This document shows positions 25,750 to 36,500 of a stretch of DNA of 64,000 nt, piece after piece; the first letter of the stretch is position 1, and each line of letters begins with the position of its first letter. Under the pieces are notes generated by a model, which had not been told where the DNA came from, ran no database searches, and saw only the letters and a program-made list of their open reading frames with translations. The position numbers and the translations under genes were made by a program. The stretch is from Saprospiraceae bacterium (GTDB taxonomy: Bacteria > Bacteroidota > Bacteroidia > Chitinophagales > Saprospiraceae). The DNA lies in assembly GCA_016714025.1 (NCBI GenBank), contig JADJOB010000002.1, forward strand, positions 2,326,001-2,390,000, written 5' to 3'.

Positions 25750-26835
25750 ATGAAAGAAATAGATTATTTAATCGTAGGAAGTGGAATTGCAGGTTTATGT
25801 GTTGCTGAATGTTTGAATGCTGTAACAAATTCCTTTCTTGTAATTGACAAGCAATTACCCGGAGCCGCCAGCATTGTTAGTTCGGGATTGATCAATCCTG
25901 TTACAGGGAAACGATTTGTAAAGTCCTGGAATTTTAATGAAATTGAAACAAGCTTTCTTGCATTTTATAAAGACTTGGAAAGAAGACTTCAACTTGAATT
26001 TTTTTCTGAAATTCAATTGCTGGAAACTTTGCATTCTGCTGAAGATGAAAATCAATGGCTCAGCAGAACAGTTGATCCGGACTATATAGAATACATGGGA
26101 TCATTGGATACAAATAAAATTGATGGTTATAAAAAAACAGGATCGGGGGTATATGGAAAAATCAAAAAAGCATATCGTATTGATGTTGAAAAATTAATGC
26201 CCAGATGGATTGAAATATTGAAGCAAGAAGATAAATTGATTCATGAATTGTTTGATTACAATACAATTCAAATTAAAGAACAATTTATACTATGCAATTC
26301 AATCAAAGTCAACAAAGCAGTTATCTTTTGTGAAGGGCATCGTTTGATAAATAATCCATATTTTAATTGGCTTCCATTATTTTCTTTAAAAGGGGAGTGT
26401 CTAAAGTTTTATAGCAAAGGCTTGCCGCAAGATCAAATTTATAAATCATCTTATGCCGTCGTGCCGCAAGGGAATCACAGGTTTTGGTGTGGTTCAAATT
26501 TTGGATTAGATGATTTGGATTCTAACTGTACTTCAAATGAAATGTCAAAGCAATGGAATTTTGTCAAAGAACACGTTGAAGCAGATGTAAACCTAATTGA
26601 CCATTATGCAGGAATTCGACCTGCGATTAGAGACAGAAGGCCGGTTCTTGGATGCCACCCGGAAAATTCAAAATTGGTAGTTTTTGGCGGATTAGGCACG
26701 AAGGGCTTTTCTATTGCTCCGTATTGTGGGCTCGCTTTGAAAGAATATCTTATAAATTCAAAACCACTGCCCAAAAGCATACATATTAGCCGGTTTCTTA
26801 AAAAATTCTATCAAAATCATCCAGAATCCAAATAA
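25750..26835 (+). CDS. FAD-dependent oxidoreductase, DAO family
   Basis: 361 residues of the glycine/D-amino acid oxidase (DAO) class. The dinucleotide fold is at the N-terminus (DYLIVGSGIAGLCVAE), followed by the DAO-typical ASIVSSGLINPVTGKRF segment, and near the C-terminus FGGLGTKGFSIAPYCGLAL, where a GLGT turn closes the FAD site. No signal peptide; likely cytoplasmic. It is translated with the MmcQ-like gene (three-base gap). Substrate (amine, amino acid or thiazole-type precursor) is unclear. Confidence 0.82.
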   Translation: MKEIDYLIVGSGIAGLCVAECLNAVTNSFLVIDKQLPGAASIVSSGLINPVTGKRFVKSWNFNEIETSFLAFYKDLERRLQLEFFSEIQLLETLHSAEDENQWLSRTVDPDYIEYMGSLDTNKIDGYKKTGSGVYGKIKKAYRIDVEKLMPRWIEILKQEDKLIHELFDYNTIQIKEQFILCNSIKVNKAVIFCEGHRLINNPYFNWLPLFSLKGECLKFYSKGLPQDQIYKSSYAVVPQGNHRFWCGSNFGLDDLDSNCTSNEMSKQWNFVKEHVEADVNLIDHYAGIRPAIRDRRPVLGCHPENSKLVVFGGLGTKGFSIAPYCGLALKEYLINSKPLPKSIHISRFLKKFYQNHPESK

Positions 26836-26880
26836 ATGGCCCTATCTGAATTTTGACACCCCTTATTTTTTTAATTGGAT

Positions 26881-26888
26881 TATTTTTG
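26881..26888 (+). promoter_or_regulatory. -7 box of the transhydrogenase operon
   Basis: TATTTTTG matches TAnnTTTG exactly and puts the start near 26895, 13 bases before the ATG of the first transhydrogenase gene. A TTG at 26853 lies 25 bases upstream, slightly beyond the usual range. Confidence 0.5.
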
Positions 26889-26907
26889 CAGCTCTAAAAA
26901 AAAGAAC

Positions 26908-28011
26908 ATGGTTCTTGGTATACTAAAGGAAATCAGAGAAGGCGAAAAACGGGTATCACTTAATCCACAAATTGCTAAACAATTTATAGACAAAGGCTTT
27001 CAGGTTATACTTGAAAAATCAGCCGGTGTAGCCTCTTCCTATAGGGATCAGGATTATGAACAGGTTGGAGCAAAGGTAGCAGCATCTAAAGCCGAGTTGC
27101 TACAAACCTGTGATCTGGTTATTAAAATTAACCCACCAGGATTGGAAGAAATTAAGCAGGCCAAGTCAGGCTTGGTTTGGTTGAGTTTACTTTATCACCT
27201 AACCAATACTGAATTAATCCAAGCCATAGCAGCCGCCAATCAATCTGCTATTTCAATGGATGCGATTCCAAGGATTTCAAGGGCTCAGAGTATGGACGTG
27301 TTAAGCTCTCAAAGCAATTTGGCTGGTTATAAAGCAGTTTTATTGGGCGCAGACCAAATGACAAGAGCATTTCCCTTAATGATGACCGCTGCAGGTACCG
27401 TCAGCCCGGCGAAAGTCTTGATTTTTGGAGTTGGTGTTGCCGGATTGCAAGCCATCGCAACAGCAAAACGACTCGGAGCTGTTGTTGAAGCTACGGATGT
27501 TCGCGCAGAAACGAAAGAACAAGCTGAATCCCTGGGAGCTAAATTTATAACCGTTAAAGATGATGGTGTTAAAACCGAAGGTGGTTATGCCAAAGAGGTC
27601 ACTGCAGAATACTTAGCAAAACAAAAAGAAGCGGTAAACAAGAGCTTGTTCAATGCAGATTTAGTAATCACAACTGCCTTAATACCAGGCAAGAAAGCGC
27701 CTCTTTTAATAAGTGCGGAGCAGGTGTCTAAAATGAAATACGGTGCAGTTATTGTGGATATGGCCGCTGAACAAGGCGGAAATTGTGAATTAACCCAAGA
27801 TGGAAAAGTGATTGTTGAGCATGGAGTCAAGATTGTTGGAATCAATAATCTGGCTTCCAGTTTAGCTACAAATGCCAGTGAACTGTATGCAAAAAATGTA
27901 TTCAATCTTTTGATGCACCTGGCAACTAAAGATGGATTTAAAAATGATCGCGAAGAAGAAATAACCAAAGCGACCTTAATTGTTGAAAACGGAAAAATAC
28001 TAAGAGCCTAA
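26908..28011 (+). CDS. pntAA: NAD(P) transhydrogenase alpha subunit, part 1 (NAD-binding domain)
   Basis: Domain I of the proton-pumping transhydrogenase, which drives hydride transfer from NADH to NADP+ at the cytoplasmic side. Seen: MVLGILKEIREGEKRVSLNP start, the RISRAQSMDVLSSQSNLAGY loop (RQD-type loop of domain I), and the Rossmann block LIFGVGVAGLQAIATA. 367 residues, no membrane helices, so this is the split form found in many bacteria. The frame runs upstream to 26875 but MVLGILKE is the normal start. The stop overlaps the next gene's ATG by one base. Confidence 0.9.
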   Translation: MVLGILKEIREGEKRVSLNPQIAKQFIDKGFQVILEKSAGVASSYRDQDYEQVGAKVAASKAELLQTCDLVIKINPPGLEEIKQAKSGLVWLSLLYHLTNTELIQAIAAANQSAISMDAIPRISRAQSMDVLSSQSNLAGYKAVLLGADQMTRAFPLMMTAAGTVSPAKVLIFGVGVAGLQAIATAKRLGAVVEATDVRAETKEQAESLGAKFITVKDDGVKTEGGYAKEVTAEYLAKQKEAVNKSLFNADLVITTALIPGKKAPLLISAEQVSKMKYGAVIVDMAAEQGGNCELTQDGKVIVEHGVKIVGINNLASSLATNASELYAKNVFNLLMHLATKDGFKNDREEEITKATLIVENGKILRA

Positions 28012-28310
28012 TGCAAATACTGGAATTTATTAGTACACACATTCAAACCATTTACCTGGTTATCTTGATGATATTTGTAGGAATCGAGTTGATTTCACAC
28101 GTGCCTTCTGTGTTGCACACCCCTTTGATGTCTGGGGCCAATGCAATCCATGGTGTTGTGATCATTGGAGCGATCATCGTAATGGGACAAGCGGAAGAAA
28201 CGCTTCATTTGATTTTGGGCTTTATTGCTGTGATACTAGGTACTCTCAATGTTGTAGGAGGATTTGTTGTTACAGATCGCATGTTGGAAATGTTTAAGAA
28301 AAAGAAATGA
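28011..28310 (+). CDS. pntAB: NAD(P) transhydrogenase alpha subunit, part 2 (membrane)
   Basis: 99 residues with three hydrophobic helices, the membrane part (domain II) of the split alpha subunit. The EFISTHIQTIYLVILMIFVGIE start and SHVPSVLHTPLMSGANAIHG segment are typical; the latter lies at the proton channel. It overlaps pntAA by one base and pntB by four, so all three are co-translated. Confidence 0.9.
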   Translation: MQILEFISTHIQTIYLVILMIFVGIELISHVPSVLHTPLMSGANAIHGVVIIGAIIVMGQAEETLHLILGFIAVILGTLNVVGGFVVTDRMLEMFKKKK

Positions 28311-29707
28311 TGGAGCATTTATTGGAGGTAATTTATTTGATAGCAGCCGTCACTTTTATGATTGGCTTGAAAATGTTAAGTAAGCCAGATTCAGCAAGAA
28401 AAGGCAATGGCATTGCAGCATTTGGAATGGTTCTGGCCATTTTTGCAACCATTTTCATTTACCGGGATGCCAACGGAATGCACCTTAAAAATTTAATGTG
28501 GATTTTCCTGGCCCTGGTTATTGGCACCGTGATCGGATATTTAATGGCAAAACGGGTCCAAATGACCGCCATGCCTCAAATGGTGTCATTTTTTAATGGA
28601 ATGGGTGGAGCCTGTGCAGCAATCATATCAATTATTGAATTTGGGCATTTGGAACACGGATTGCCTGAAGATTTTTCTTCTAAAATCACCATCATCCTTG
28701 CTGGTCTTGTCATTGGTACGGTTTCATTTGCTGGCAGTATGATTGCTTTTGGCAAACTTGAAGGAAAAATCAATGATTACAGCGTTCCCGGACAGCAATT
28801 TTTTAATGTTGGCTTGTTATTGGCAATTTTTGTTAGCTCCATTTTATTTGGAACAGGTGTAATTAGTGGAAGTTTATGGTTTTATACCATCCTGGGTCTT
28901 TCTGTTTTATACGGCTTATTGTTTGTATTTCCAATTGGAGGAGCTGATATGCCGGTGGTGATTTCACTTCTAAATTCATTTACAGGAGTTGCAGCTGCAT
29001 GCGGTGGATTTTTATACGACAATTATGTAATGCTCATAGGAGGGATATTAGTGGGTTCTGCAGGTACGATTTTGACTGTTGCCATGTGTACTGCCATGAA
29101 TCGATCCTTACTCAATGTTTTGGTAGGTAATTTCGGTGGCAATGCTTCGGCAACAGGCGGAAGTTCCAGCCAAGGCTCAACCAAGGAAATCTCCCTTTCA
29201 GATGCTTCAGTTTTAATGAAATATTCTAAAAAAGTTGTCATTGTGCCAGGATATGGATTGGCCGTGGCACAAGCTCAGCATATTTGCCATGAATTGGAAT
29301 CCATCCTAGAAGAAGAAGGTGTTGATGTAAAATACGCCATTCATCCGGTTGCAGGCCGTATGCCAGGTCACATGAATGTATTGTTGGCCGAGAGCAACGT
29401 GAGTTACGACCGTTTAATTGAAATGGAAGAAATAAACCCCGAGTTTTCATCTACGGATGTGGTCTTGGTGGTTGGGGCCAATGATGTAGTCAATCCGGCT
29501 GCGAAAACGGATCCATCTAGTCCAATTTACGGAATGCCCATTTTAGAGGTTGAGGATGCAAAAAACATAATCATACTGAAAAGGTCTATGAAAGCAGGGT
29601 ATGCCGGTATTGATAATGAACTGTTTTATAAGCCAAAAACCTACATGCTTTTTGGGGATGCGAAAGACTCATTGACAAAATTGGTGAGTCAAATCAAAGC
29701 AAGTTAA
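28307..29707 (+). CDS. pntB: NAD(P) transhydrogenase beta subunit
   Basis: 466 residues: a membrane part with about eight helices (1-265), including AKRVQMTAMPQMVSFFNGMG and SFTGVAAACGGF, and a C-terminal cytoplasmic NADP-binding domain III (about 290-466) with VIVPGYGLAVAQAQH, HPVAGRMPGHMNVLLAE and VVLVVGANDVVNPAA. Together with the two alpha genes it forms the complete enzyme, which supplies NADPH using the proton gradient. Confidence 0.92.
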   Translation: MMEHLLEVIYLIAAVTFMIGLKMLSKPDSARKGNGIAAFGMVLAIFATIFIYRDANGMHLKNLMWIFLALVIGTVIGYLMAKRVQMTAMPQMVSFFNGMGGACAAIISIIEFGHLEHGLPEDFSSKITIILAGLVIGTVSFAGSMIAFGKLEGKINDYSVPGQQFFNVGLLLAIFVSSILFGTGVISGSLWFYTILGLSVLYGLLFVFPIGGADMPVVISLLNSFTGVAAACGGFLYDNYVMLIGGILVGSAGTILTVAMCTAMNRSLLNVLVGNFGGNASATGGSSSQGSTKEISLSDASVLMKYSKKVVIVPGYGLAVAQAQHICHELESILEEEGVDVKYAIHPVAGRMPGHMNVLLAESNVSYDRLIEMEEINPEFSSTDVVLVVGANDVVNPAAKTDPSSPIYGMPILEVEDAKNIIILKRSMKAGYAGIDNELFYKPKTYMLFGDAKDSLTKLVSQIKAS

Positions 29708-29871
29708 TCATTCAGAGTACGAACATAAAGGAAGGAGCTTTAAGATTTCATTAAGGATTCCAATCAAAAATTACCTAAAACAGCTCCCCGCTACACTAAA
29801 GTTAAAAAATATATTTATAAACAGCTGAATATCAGGAAATTAATTAATTAAAAAAAATTAATAAATATTTC

Positions 29872-29899
29872 TTGTATTTGAATATTGCTTATATATTTG
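29872..29899 (+). promoter_or_regulatory. Promoter for the giant secreted protein operon (TTG-N17-TATATTTG)
   Basis: TTG at 29872-29874, 17 bases, then TATATTTG at 29892-29899, an exact match to TAnnTTTG with allowed spacing. Expected start near 29907, giving a leader of roughly 200 bases. Confidence 0.55.
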
Positions 29900-30007
29900 C
29901 AATGGAATAGTGCGGAAGCGCCTATGCCTCTTTGTTTTTAACCAAACTCATGACTTTCATCTACCGGACGAAGCAACCTCTAGATTAAGTCTTTTCATGT
30001 TTCTGCC

Positions 30008-30031
30008 ATTTCTTGACCCTCGTCAAGGAAT
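30008..30031 (+). promoter_or_regulatory. Leader hairpin upstream of the small secreted protein gene
   Basis: ATTTCTTGAC and GTCAAGGAAT are complementary (one G-U pair) around a CCTC loop: a stem of ten base pairs in the 5' leader, about 80 bases before the ATG. It could stabilise the mRNA or control translation; no T-run follows, so it is not a terminator. Confidence 0.5.
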
Positions 30032-30110
30032 GCTACGTTTGTGTTATACGCAGATTGGCTTAGTTGCATTTCAAACGATTTCTAATTAAATTATTTAAAA
30101 AATCGATCTC

Positions 30111-30494
30111 ATGAATGGTTTGAAATTTATTCTATTTTTTATTTGCTTATTGAGTTTTTCTGCTATCAAAGCACAGAAATCTGTGTTGCCTGCATTAAAG
30201 GACAATCAATCGGTTAAAGTTTTAATTACCAATGAAATCAGCAGTATGGCTGAACTTCTTAAATCCAATCCTAGTAAGGACCTTTCTGATAAATTGGATT
30301 TATATAAGTTGGCTCTTGAATTTCTTGATGAGCCTTCAATTGTTAAAACAACAACGGAATATGCGATTACTTCTGCTTTTTTAAATAATGAAGTAGATAA
30401 AACCGGAGTGCCAGATCAAATTGCATTCGAACGATTTTATAAAAAAGTTTGGAATCAAAATTTTAAAGATCTGCTAAACTTAGTTAAGCTTTAA
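30111..30494 (+). CDS. Small exported protein of unknown function, first gene of the secretion island
   Basis: 127 residues with a signal peptide (hydrophobic LKFILFFICLLSFSAIKAQ, cleavage after AQ or KA, about residue 22). The mature part of about 105 residues is charged and predicted helical from its pattern (leucine/lysine-rich, for example KDLSDKLDLYKLALEFL), without Cys and without a sorting domain. It is 33 bases upstream of the giant T9SS protein gene, on the same transcript. I do not recognise a family. Confidence 0.65.
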   Translation: MNGLKFILFFICLLSFSAIKAQKSVLPALKDNQSVKVLITNEISSMAELLKSNPSKDLSDKLDLYKLALEFLDEPSIVKTTTEYAITSAFLNNEVDKTGVPDQIAFERFYKKVWNQNFKDLLNLVKL

Positions 30495-30527
30495 TCCCAT
30501 TTTCAATTAGACTCTTAATTCAATCTC

Positions 30528-33500
30528 ATGAATAATTTTTTAGCGAAGAATTTTAAAGTTAAATTAAGCAGCTTATTGCTTATTTTATCTTCTTCTCTTT
30601 ATCTGTCTGCGCAGACTTTTACCGGAAGTATAATTAATACAGCTGGTAATAGTTTGATTCCATCAACAGGTACAGGAGGCTGTACTGTTGCACCCCAAAC
30701 AACAGGAGGAACTCTTTTTAATAATGTCGTATCTGGATTATCGGGTACCTGTGTTCGCTTATCAAGCATCCAGGTAAACTTTACCCACACTTTTGATTCG
30801 GATATTGATATGTATTTAAGAAGTCCAACAGGACAAATCATTGAATTATCTACAGATAATGGAGCAGGTAATGATAACTTTACAAACACCATTTTTTGCG
30901 ATACTTCCTGCGTAAATATTACAGCGGGTGCCCCGCCCTACACAGGAATTTTTAAACCAGAAGGAACTTTAACTGCCTCCGCCTGTGGTGTGACCATCAC
31001 TCCAACAGTTCAATCATTAAATGCATTTTCTGCTGCAAATGGTACCTGGCAATTGGTGATTATCGATGATGTAGGCGCAGATGCTGGTGTTATGTTGGCT
31101 TGGTCCATGAATTTTGAAAACATTGCTGATATTGTAGGTCCGGTTGGAACTACTATTGTCCCAATGGCTCCGGGAACCTGTACTCCTCTGGGAGGAATTG
31201 CATGTTTAGCTCCGGTAATTACCAGTTGTGCAAGAACAAACAATGGTATTTTTTACTCATTGGCAAATCTTACCAATCAATTTGATAAATGTGCTTACAC
31301 ACGTTGTAATGGTACTGTAACTTTTCCAGGTGCCGGTGTATACCGGATTTTCTGGTTGAGTTTAAATGGCTGTGCTATAGATACTGCTCGTCAATTCGTT
31401 ACCGTTTTGGATGCAGAACCTCCTACAATTATGGGTTGTCCGAAAGCAGTAAACATTAACCTGGGACCAGGAGAATGCGAAGCGGCCTGGGATGCACCGC
31501 CATTTATGGCAATGGATAATTGTCCATTTTCTGGCCCACTTACCACGTCTCCAGGATGTAATTTGGGAGCGAATAACTTTTTAACCGCTACAGGCTTCAA
31601 TATAGGTTTGATGTTTAGCATTCAAAATACCAGTGCTCAACTAATGCGTGTTAGAGGTCTTAGTTTTATGCCTTATACAGGTTTTGGTAATATCTATAGA
31701 GTTTATACAACAATTGCAAATACAGGTTATTTGCCAGTAGCAAATAATCCAGCAGCTTGGGTTCAGGTTGCAAATGATATGATGAAAACAGGCCAAAATG
31801 TTTTTCCACCTCCTAATCCAAGATTATTAACCCAATTTGATTTGACAACCGTGATTAATATTCCTCCAGGTGAAACCAGAGGAATGGCAATCTATGGTGG
31901 ACCTGTAAGCGTTTCTCAGTATTATGTAAATGCGGCGGCACCTTGTAGTACAACATTGCAAGGAGATGCAAACTTAAAAATCGATGTAAGAGACGGTCGT
32001 GTTCAGTACGGGGTTGGATATTTTGTAGTTGCTGGTACATTCAATGCCAGAATGTTTAACGGAAATGTAGATTACTCATTAGGTTCAGATTTAATCCCCT
32101 TAGTACAAACTTGTGGTCAACCTTACGGACCTGGTTCATACTTTCCAATTGGTTGTAAAACTCTTTGTTATGAAGCTACAGATGCAGCAGGAAATAAAAC
32201 CACTTGTCAGTTTGATGTATGTGTGATTCCTTACGCAAATACTGTAACAGCATTAGCATGTCATGATGAAATCCAAATAAGCTTAGATGAAAATTGTACT
32301 GCAACTATTGGTGCAGATGAAGTTTTAGCTGGTGGCCCTTATCGTTGTTATAATGATTATACTGTCGAAGCAAGAGATTGGATTACCAATGCCATAGTAG
32401 ATCGTCAGCCAAATGTTCCTGGAGTCCAAGTTTCATCACAAGACATTGGCAGGGAATTGAAATTAACCGTTAGAGATCCAAGAACTGGAAACAGTTGTTG
32501 GGGACACGCTACTGTTGAAGATAAATTACCTCCTACTCTGATTTGTAGAGACACCTGCGTTCCGTGTCATTCTGGAATAACTCCATTTTATACAGGAACT
32601 CCCGTTGTAAGAGAAAATTGCAGCAGCTATTCATTAACCTATTATGATGATGATACGCAAGGAAGTTGTGCATTGGGATATGATCGCGTTATAATCCGTG
32701 TTTGGACTGCAACAGATCCATATGGTAATAGAGCCAGATGCAATCAAAGAATTCAAGTATCATTAGGTACACTTGCTGATGTTGCTGTTCCAGCAAGCAG
32801 AGACAATGTCGATGCACCTATGTTAAATTGCAATGAGAAAATTTATGATAAAGACGTTACCCCACATTACTTAGCATACCCATATTGTGTTGATGGCTAC
32901 TTGTTAGACTCTGCACATTGGTTTGCAACAGGTGGTTTCTTACCAAGTCCTAATGGTGACTTAGCCGGAGAACGTTTACCTAGAATTTTAGGTTGGAATT
33001 GTTTAGATTCAGGTCCATTTACCGGACATCCTAGTCCATTCCCAGTGTATTATCCTGCACACCCAAGCTGGAGAGCAAACAATCCAGTATGTTGGGGACC
33101 AGATGAGGTCGTGATGTGGGAAGGAACTGGTTATCCTGGTAATGCAGCTTGTAGAAATTTAGGCGTAACCTATAATGATATAACAATTGATCTTAGAACC
33201 CCTGGTTGTGATGCAGGTCCAATTGGATGTTTTAAAATCATACGTCAATGGACTGTAGCAGATTGGTGTACAGGATTAATTGGTGGTCACAACCAAATAA
33301 TTAAAGTTGGTGATGGCTTTGGACCAGAAATTCTATATCCGGATACAGTGAATGTAAACATGGAAGTTTGGACATGCACAGGTCGTTGGGAAGTTCCACC
33401 AGCTTGGTTAAGAGATAACTGTTCAAATGAAATTCATTATTCTGTTCGTGTGGATGATGGAACTGTTTTAGGCGATGAAACCAATGGTTATGTAGTTATT

Positions 33501-36500
33501 AATATGCCAGTGGGTGTTCAAAATGGTTACATCGTTGCTACAGATTGCTGTGGAAATCAAACAAAACGAAGAATTGCATTAAACGTATTTGACAACGTTC
33601 CACCGGTTGCAGTTTGTGAACAAAAAACAATTGTTAGTATTAACGGCAATCAATCTCCTGGTGAAAACTTTGCAAAAGTATTTGCTGAATCATTTGATCA
33701 GGGAAGTTTTGATAATTGTCAACCACACATTTTCTTCAAAGTGATCCGTATGGAACACTTAAGAGGTACTAACAACGGTAGCAATGCTAATCAAGCTGAT
33801 AATGGTACTAATTGTGCTGGCATCAATGGGGATGATAATCCACTTTTAGATGGCAATCAAATTTATTTTGACGACCATGTTAAATTCTGTTGTTCAGATG
33901 TTGGTAATACAGTAATGGTTGTTTTCCGTGTATTTGATCGCGAACCTGGCGTAGGACCAATTCCGCCAAATCGTATGAATCAAGGAGGAGTTTTATACAA
34001 TCGCTTCAGCGATTGTATGGTTGAAGTTGAAGTACAAGATAAGAGTGTACCTACAGTAGTTCCACCACCAAATATCGTGGTAAGCTGCTGGTTCTGGTTT
34101 GACGTTGATAAAATTGACGATCCAAACGATCCTACATTCGGTCGCGTTGTAACAGATTTAGGAGATCGTCATAAAGTGGTAACTAACGACTTAGTATGTT
34201 ACAAATATTGTGTACGTAATGATTATACTGGTTACCCAGGATATGTACCTGGTGCACCACCATCAAACCCACCAGCTTGGAACAGAGCTTGTGATTACTA
34301 CAGAAGCTTGTTTGATACAGCTCATTATGACAGAAAATATGAATTGGTTTGGGGATTTGACGGATACGTATTAAGCGCATGCGGCAATACACCAACCATC
34401 AGTGTAAATGATAACAGAGAGTGCGGTCAGGGTCAAATTACCCGTACGATCGTAGCTCGTGGACCAAATGGAGTAAGTGTAACAGGAACTCAGATTATCT
34501 GGGTTGTTGATTGCGATCCATTCTATATCAACGGAGCAGACAATTGCGATCCAGATGATGACATTACCTGGCCAGGTAACTGTACAGGTCAGGCAACTAC
34601 TATTGATGGTTGTGGAGCTGACATCAGCCCAGACAATCCATTATTAGGAAGACCTGTAGTAGAAAACGGAGCAGACGATCTTTGTGCATTAATCAGTATC
34701 GAGTATGTGGATGAAATATTCACAATCGAACCAGATGCATGCTTCAAAGTATTACGTCATTGGACAGTAATTGACTGGTGTCAATACGATCCAAGCATCG
34801 ATCCAGAAAATGGTCGTTGGGAATATTTACAGATTATCAAAGTTCATGACACAGACAAACCAGTTGTAAGTATCAGCGTAGGAGATTGCGAACCAGCAGT
34901 TAAGAATGCAACAGACAACATTTGTTATGGTCACATCAGCTTAACAGCAGATGCAACAGATAACTGTAGCCCATTGGATTGGTTATTCTATGACTATAAG
35001 ATAGATGCATTCAATGATGGAATAGGAGCACATTCAGGATATGACTATAAAGTAGGTCCATTAACTCGTAAAGAGTTTGCTGCAGGTCGTACACCATTGT
35101 TCCACCATAACCCAGCTGCTGACGATGAAAACAATCCATTCGATGCAAGCGGTAACTATCCAGTTGGTATCCATAAGATCTGCTGGTTTGTAGAAGATGG
35201 TTGCGGAAACATTGGAACATTATGCCAATTATTTGAAATCAAAGATTGCAAAGCACCAACACCATATTGTTTGACCGGAGTAATTACCGTACCAATGCCA
35301 ACAAGCAAGTGCGTAACAATCTGGGCAAAAGATTTGGATAGAGGAAGCTATGACAACTGTACAGATCAGGATGACCTGAAATTCTATTTCAATGGAGATC
35401 CAAATGCAACAAGCATTACAATATGCTGCGATGATTTCGTAGCAGCAGGTGCAAATGACGAGTTGTTAGTAGATGTTCAAATGTGGGTAGAGGATGAAGA
35501 AGGAAATACTGACTACTGCAAAACAGTAATCATCGTACAAGACAATCAAGATGTTTGTCCTAATACAGGAAGTGCAAAAGGAAGAATTTCCGGTGAATTT
35601 AAAACAGAAGATAATCAAGGAACTGAGTTGGTTGCATTAGGCATTTATGATCCGAATACAATGATGCGTCAAATCATTACTGGTCAAGATGGTAAATACT
35701 TATTCGGAGATTTGAAACCAAATACATACAGTATTACTCCTGACAGAAATGATAATCCGTTGAATGGAGTATCCACTAAGGATATCGTTAAGATTCAAAG
35801 ACATATTCTTGGAATTGAGACTTTAAACAGTGGCTATAAAATGATTGCAGCGGACGTTAATAACAGTGCAGCAATTACTGCTTCTGACGTCTCTGAAATC
35901 AGAAGGTTAATTCTTGGAGTTACAAGCAGCTTCTCTAAAGTTAAATCATGGACTTTTGTGCCTAAATCCTATGTGTTTGGTGCAAATCCATTCATTGCTC
36001 CAAGGGATTCAAGATTAACTATCACTGGAACAGAAAACTTCCTGGAAGACTTTGTAGCCGTTAAAATGGGTGATGTAACAACTGACGCCAGAGGCCACAA
36101 CGTTGCAGGAAGCAGCAGCAGAAATAATGGTAAATTACATTTAGAAGTTGACAACAACGTAACTGTTGCAGGTGAGCTTTATAAAGTAGCTTTCAAATCA
36201 AGCGACTTTACAAATATCGCAGGATACCAGTTTACATTGAAATTCGACCGTCAGTCATTGGCATTCGAAGGAATCGAAGCAGGTGCATTGAATGTTGATG
36301 AGTCAAACTTTGGAACAACTCAAGTAAGCAACGGTATTTTGACTACAAGCTGGGATAGCAAGGTAGCTCAAAGTGTTGATGCAAATGCAACCTTATTCAC
36401 AGTTGTATTCCGTGCAAGTAGCCAATCAAACATTGGAAGCTTGTTAGCAATTACAAGTGATGTAACTACAGCAGAAGCTTATGATGCTCAATTGAGCATA

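Larger units (their letters stand above)
29708..30110. other. 403-base non-coding stretch: 3' end of the pnt operon and long leader of the secretion island
   Basis: No gene. It starts with an AT-rich part without clear terminator, then a promoter at 29872-29899, and a leader of about 200 bases before the ATG at 30111. The leader contains a 10-base-pair hairpin at 30008-30031 (ATTTCTTGAC and GTCAAGGAAT around a CCTC loop). No tRNA or known riboswitch is recognised. Confidence 0.6.
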
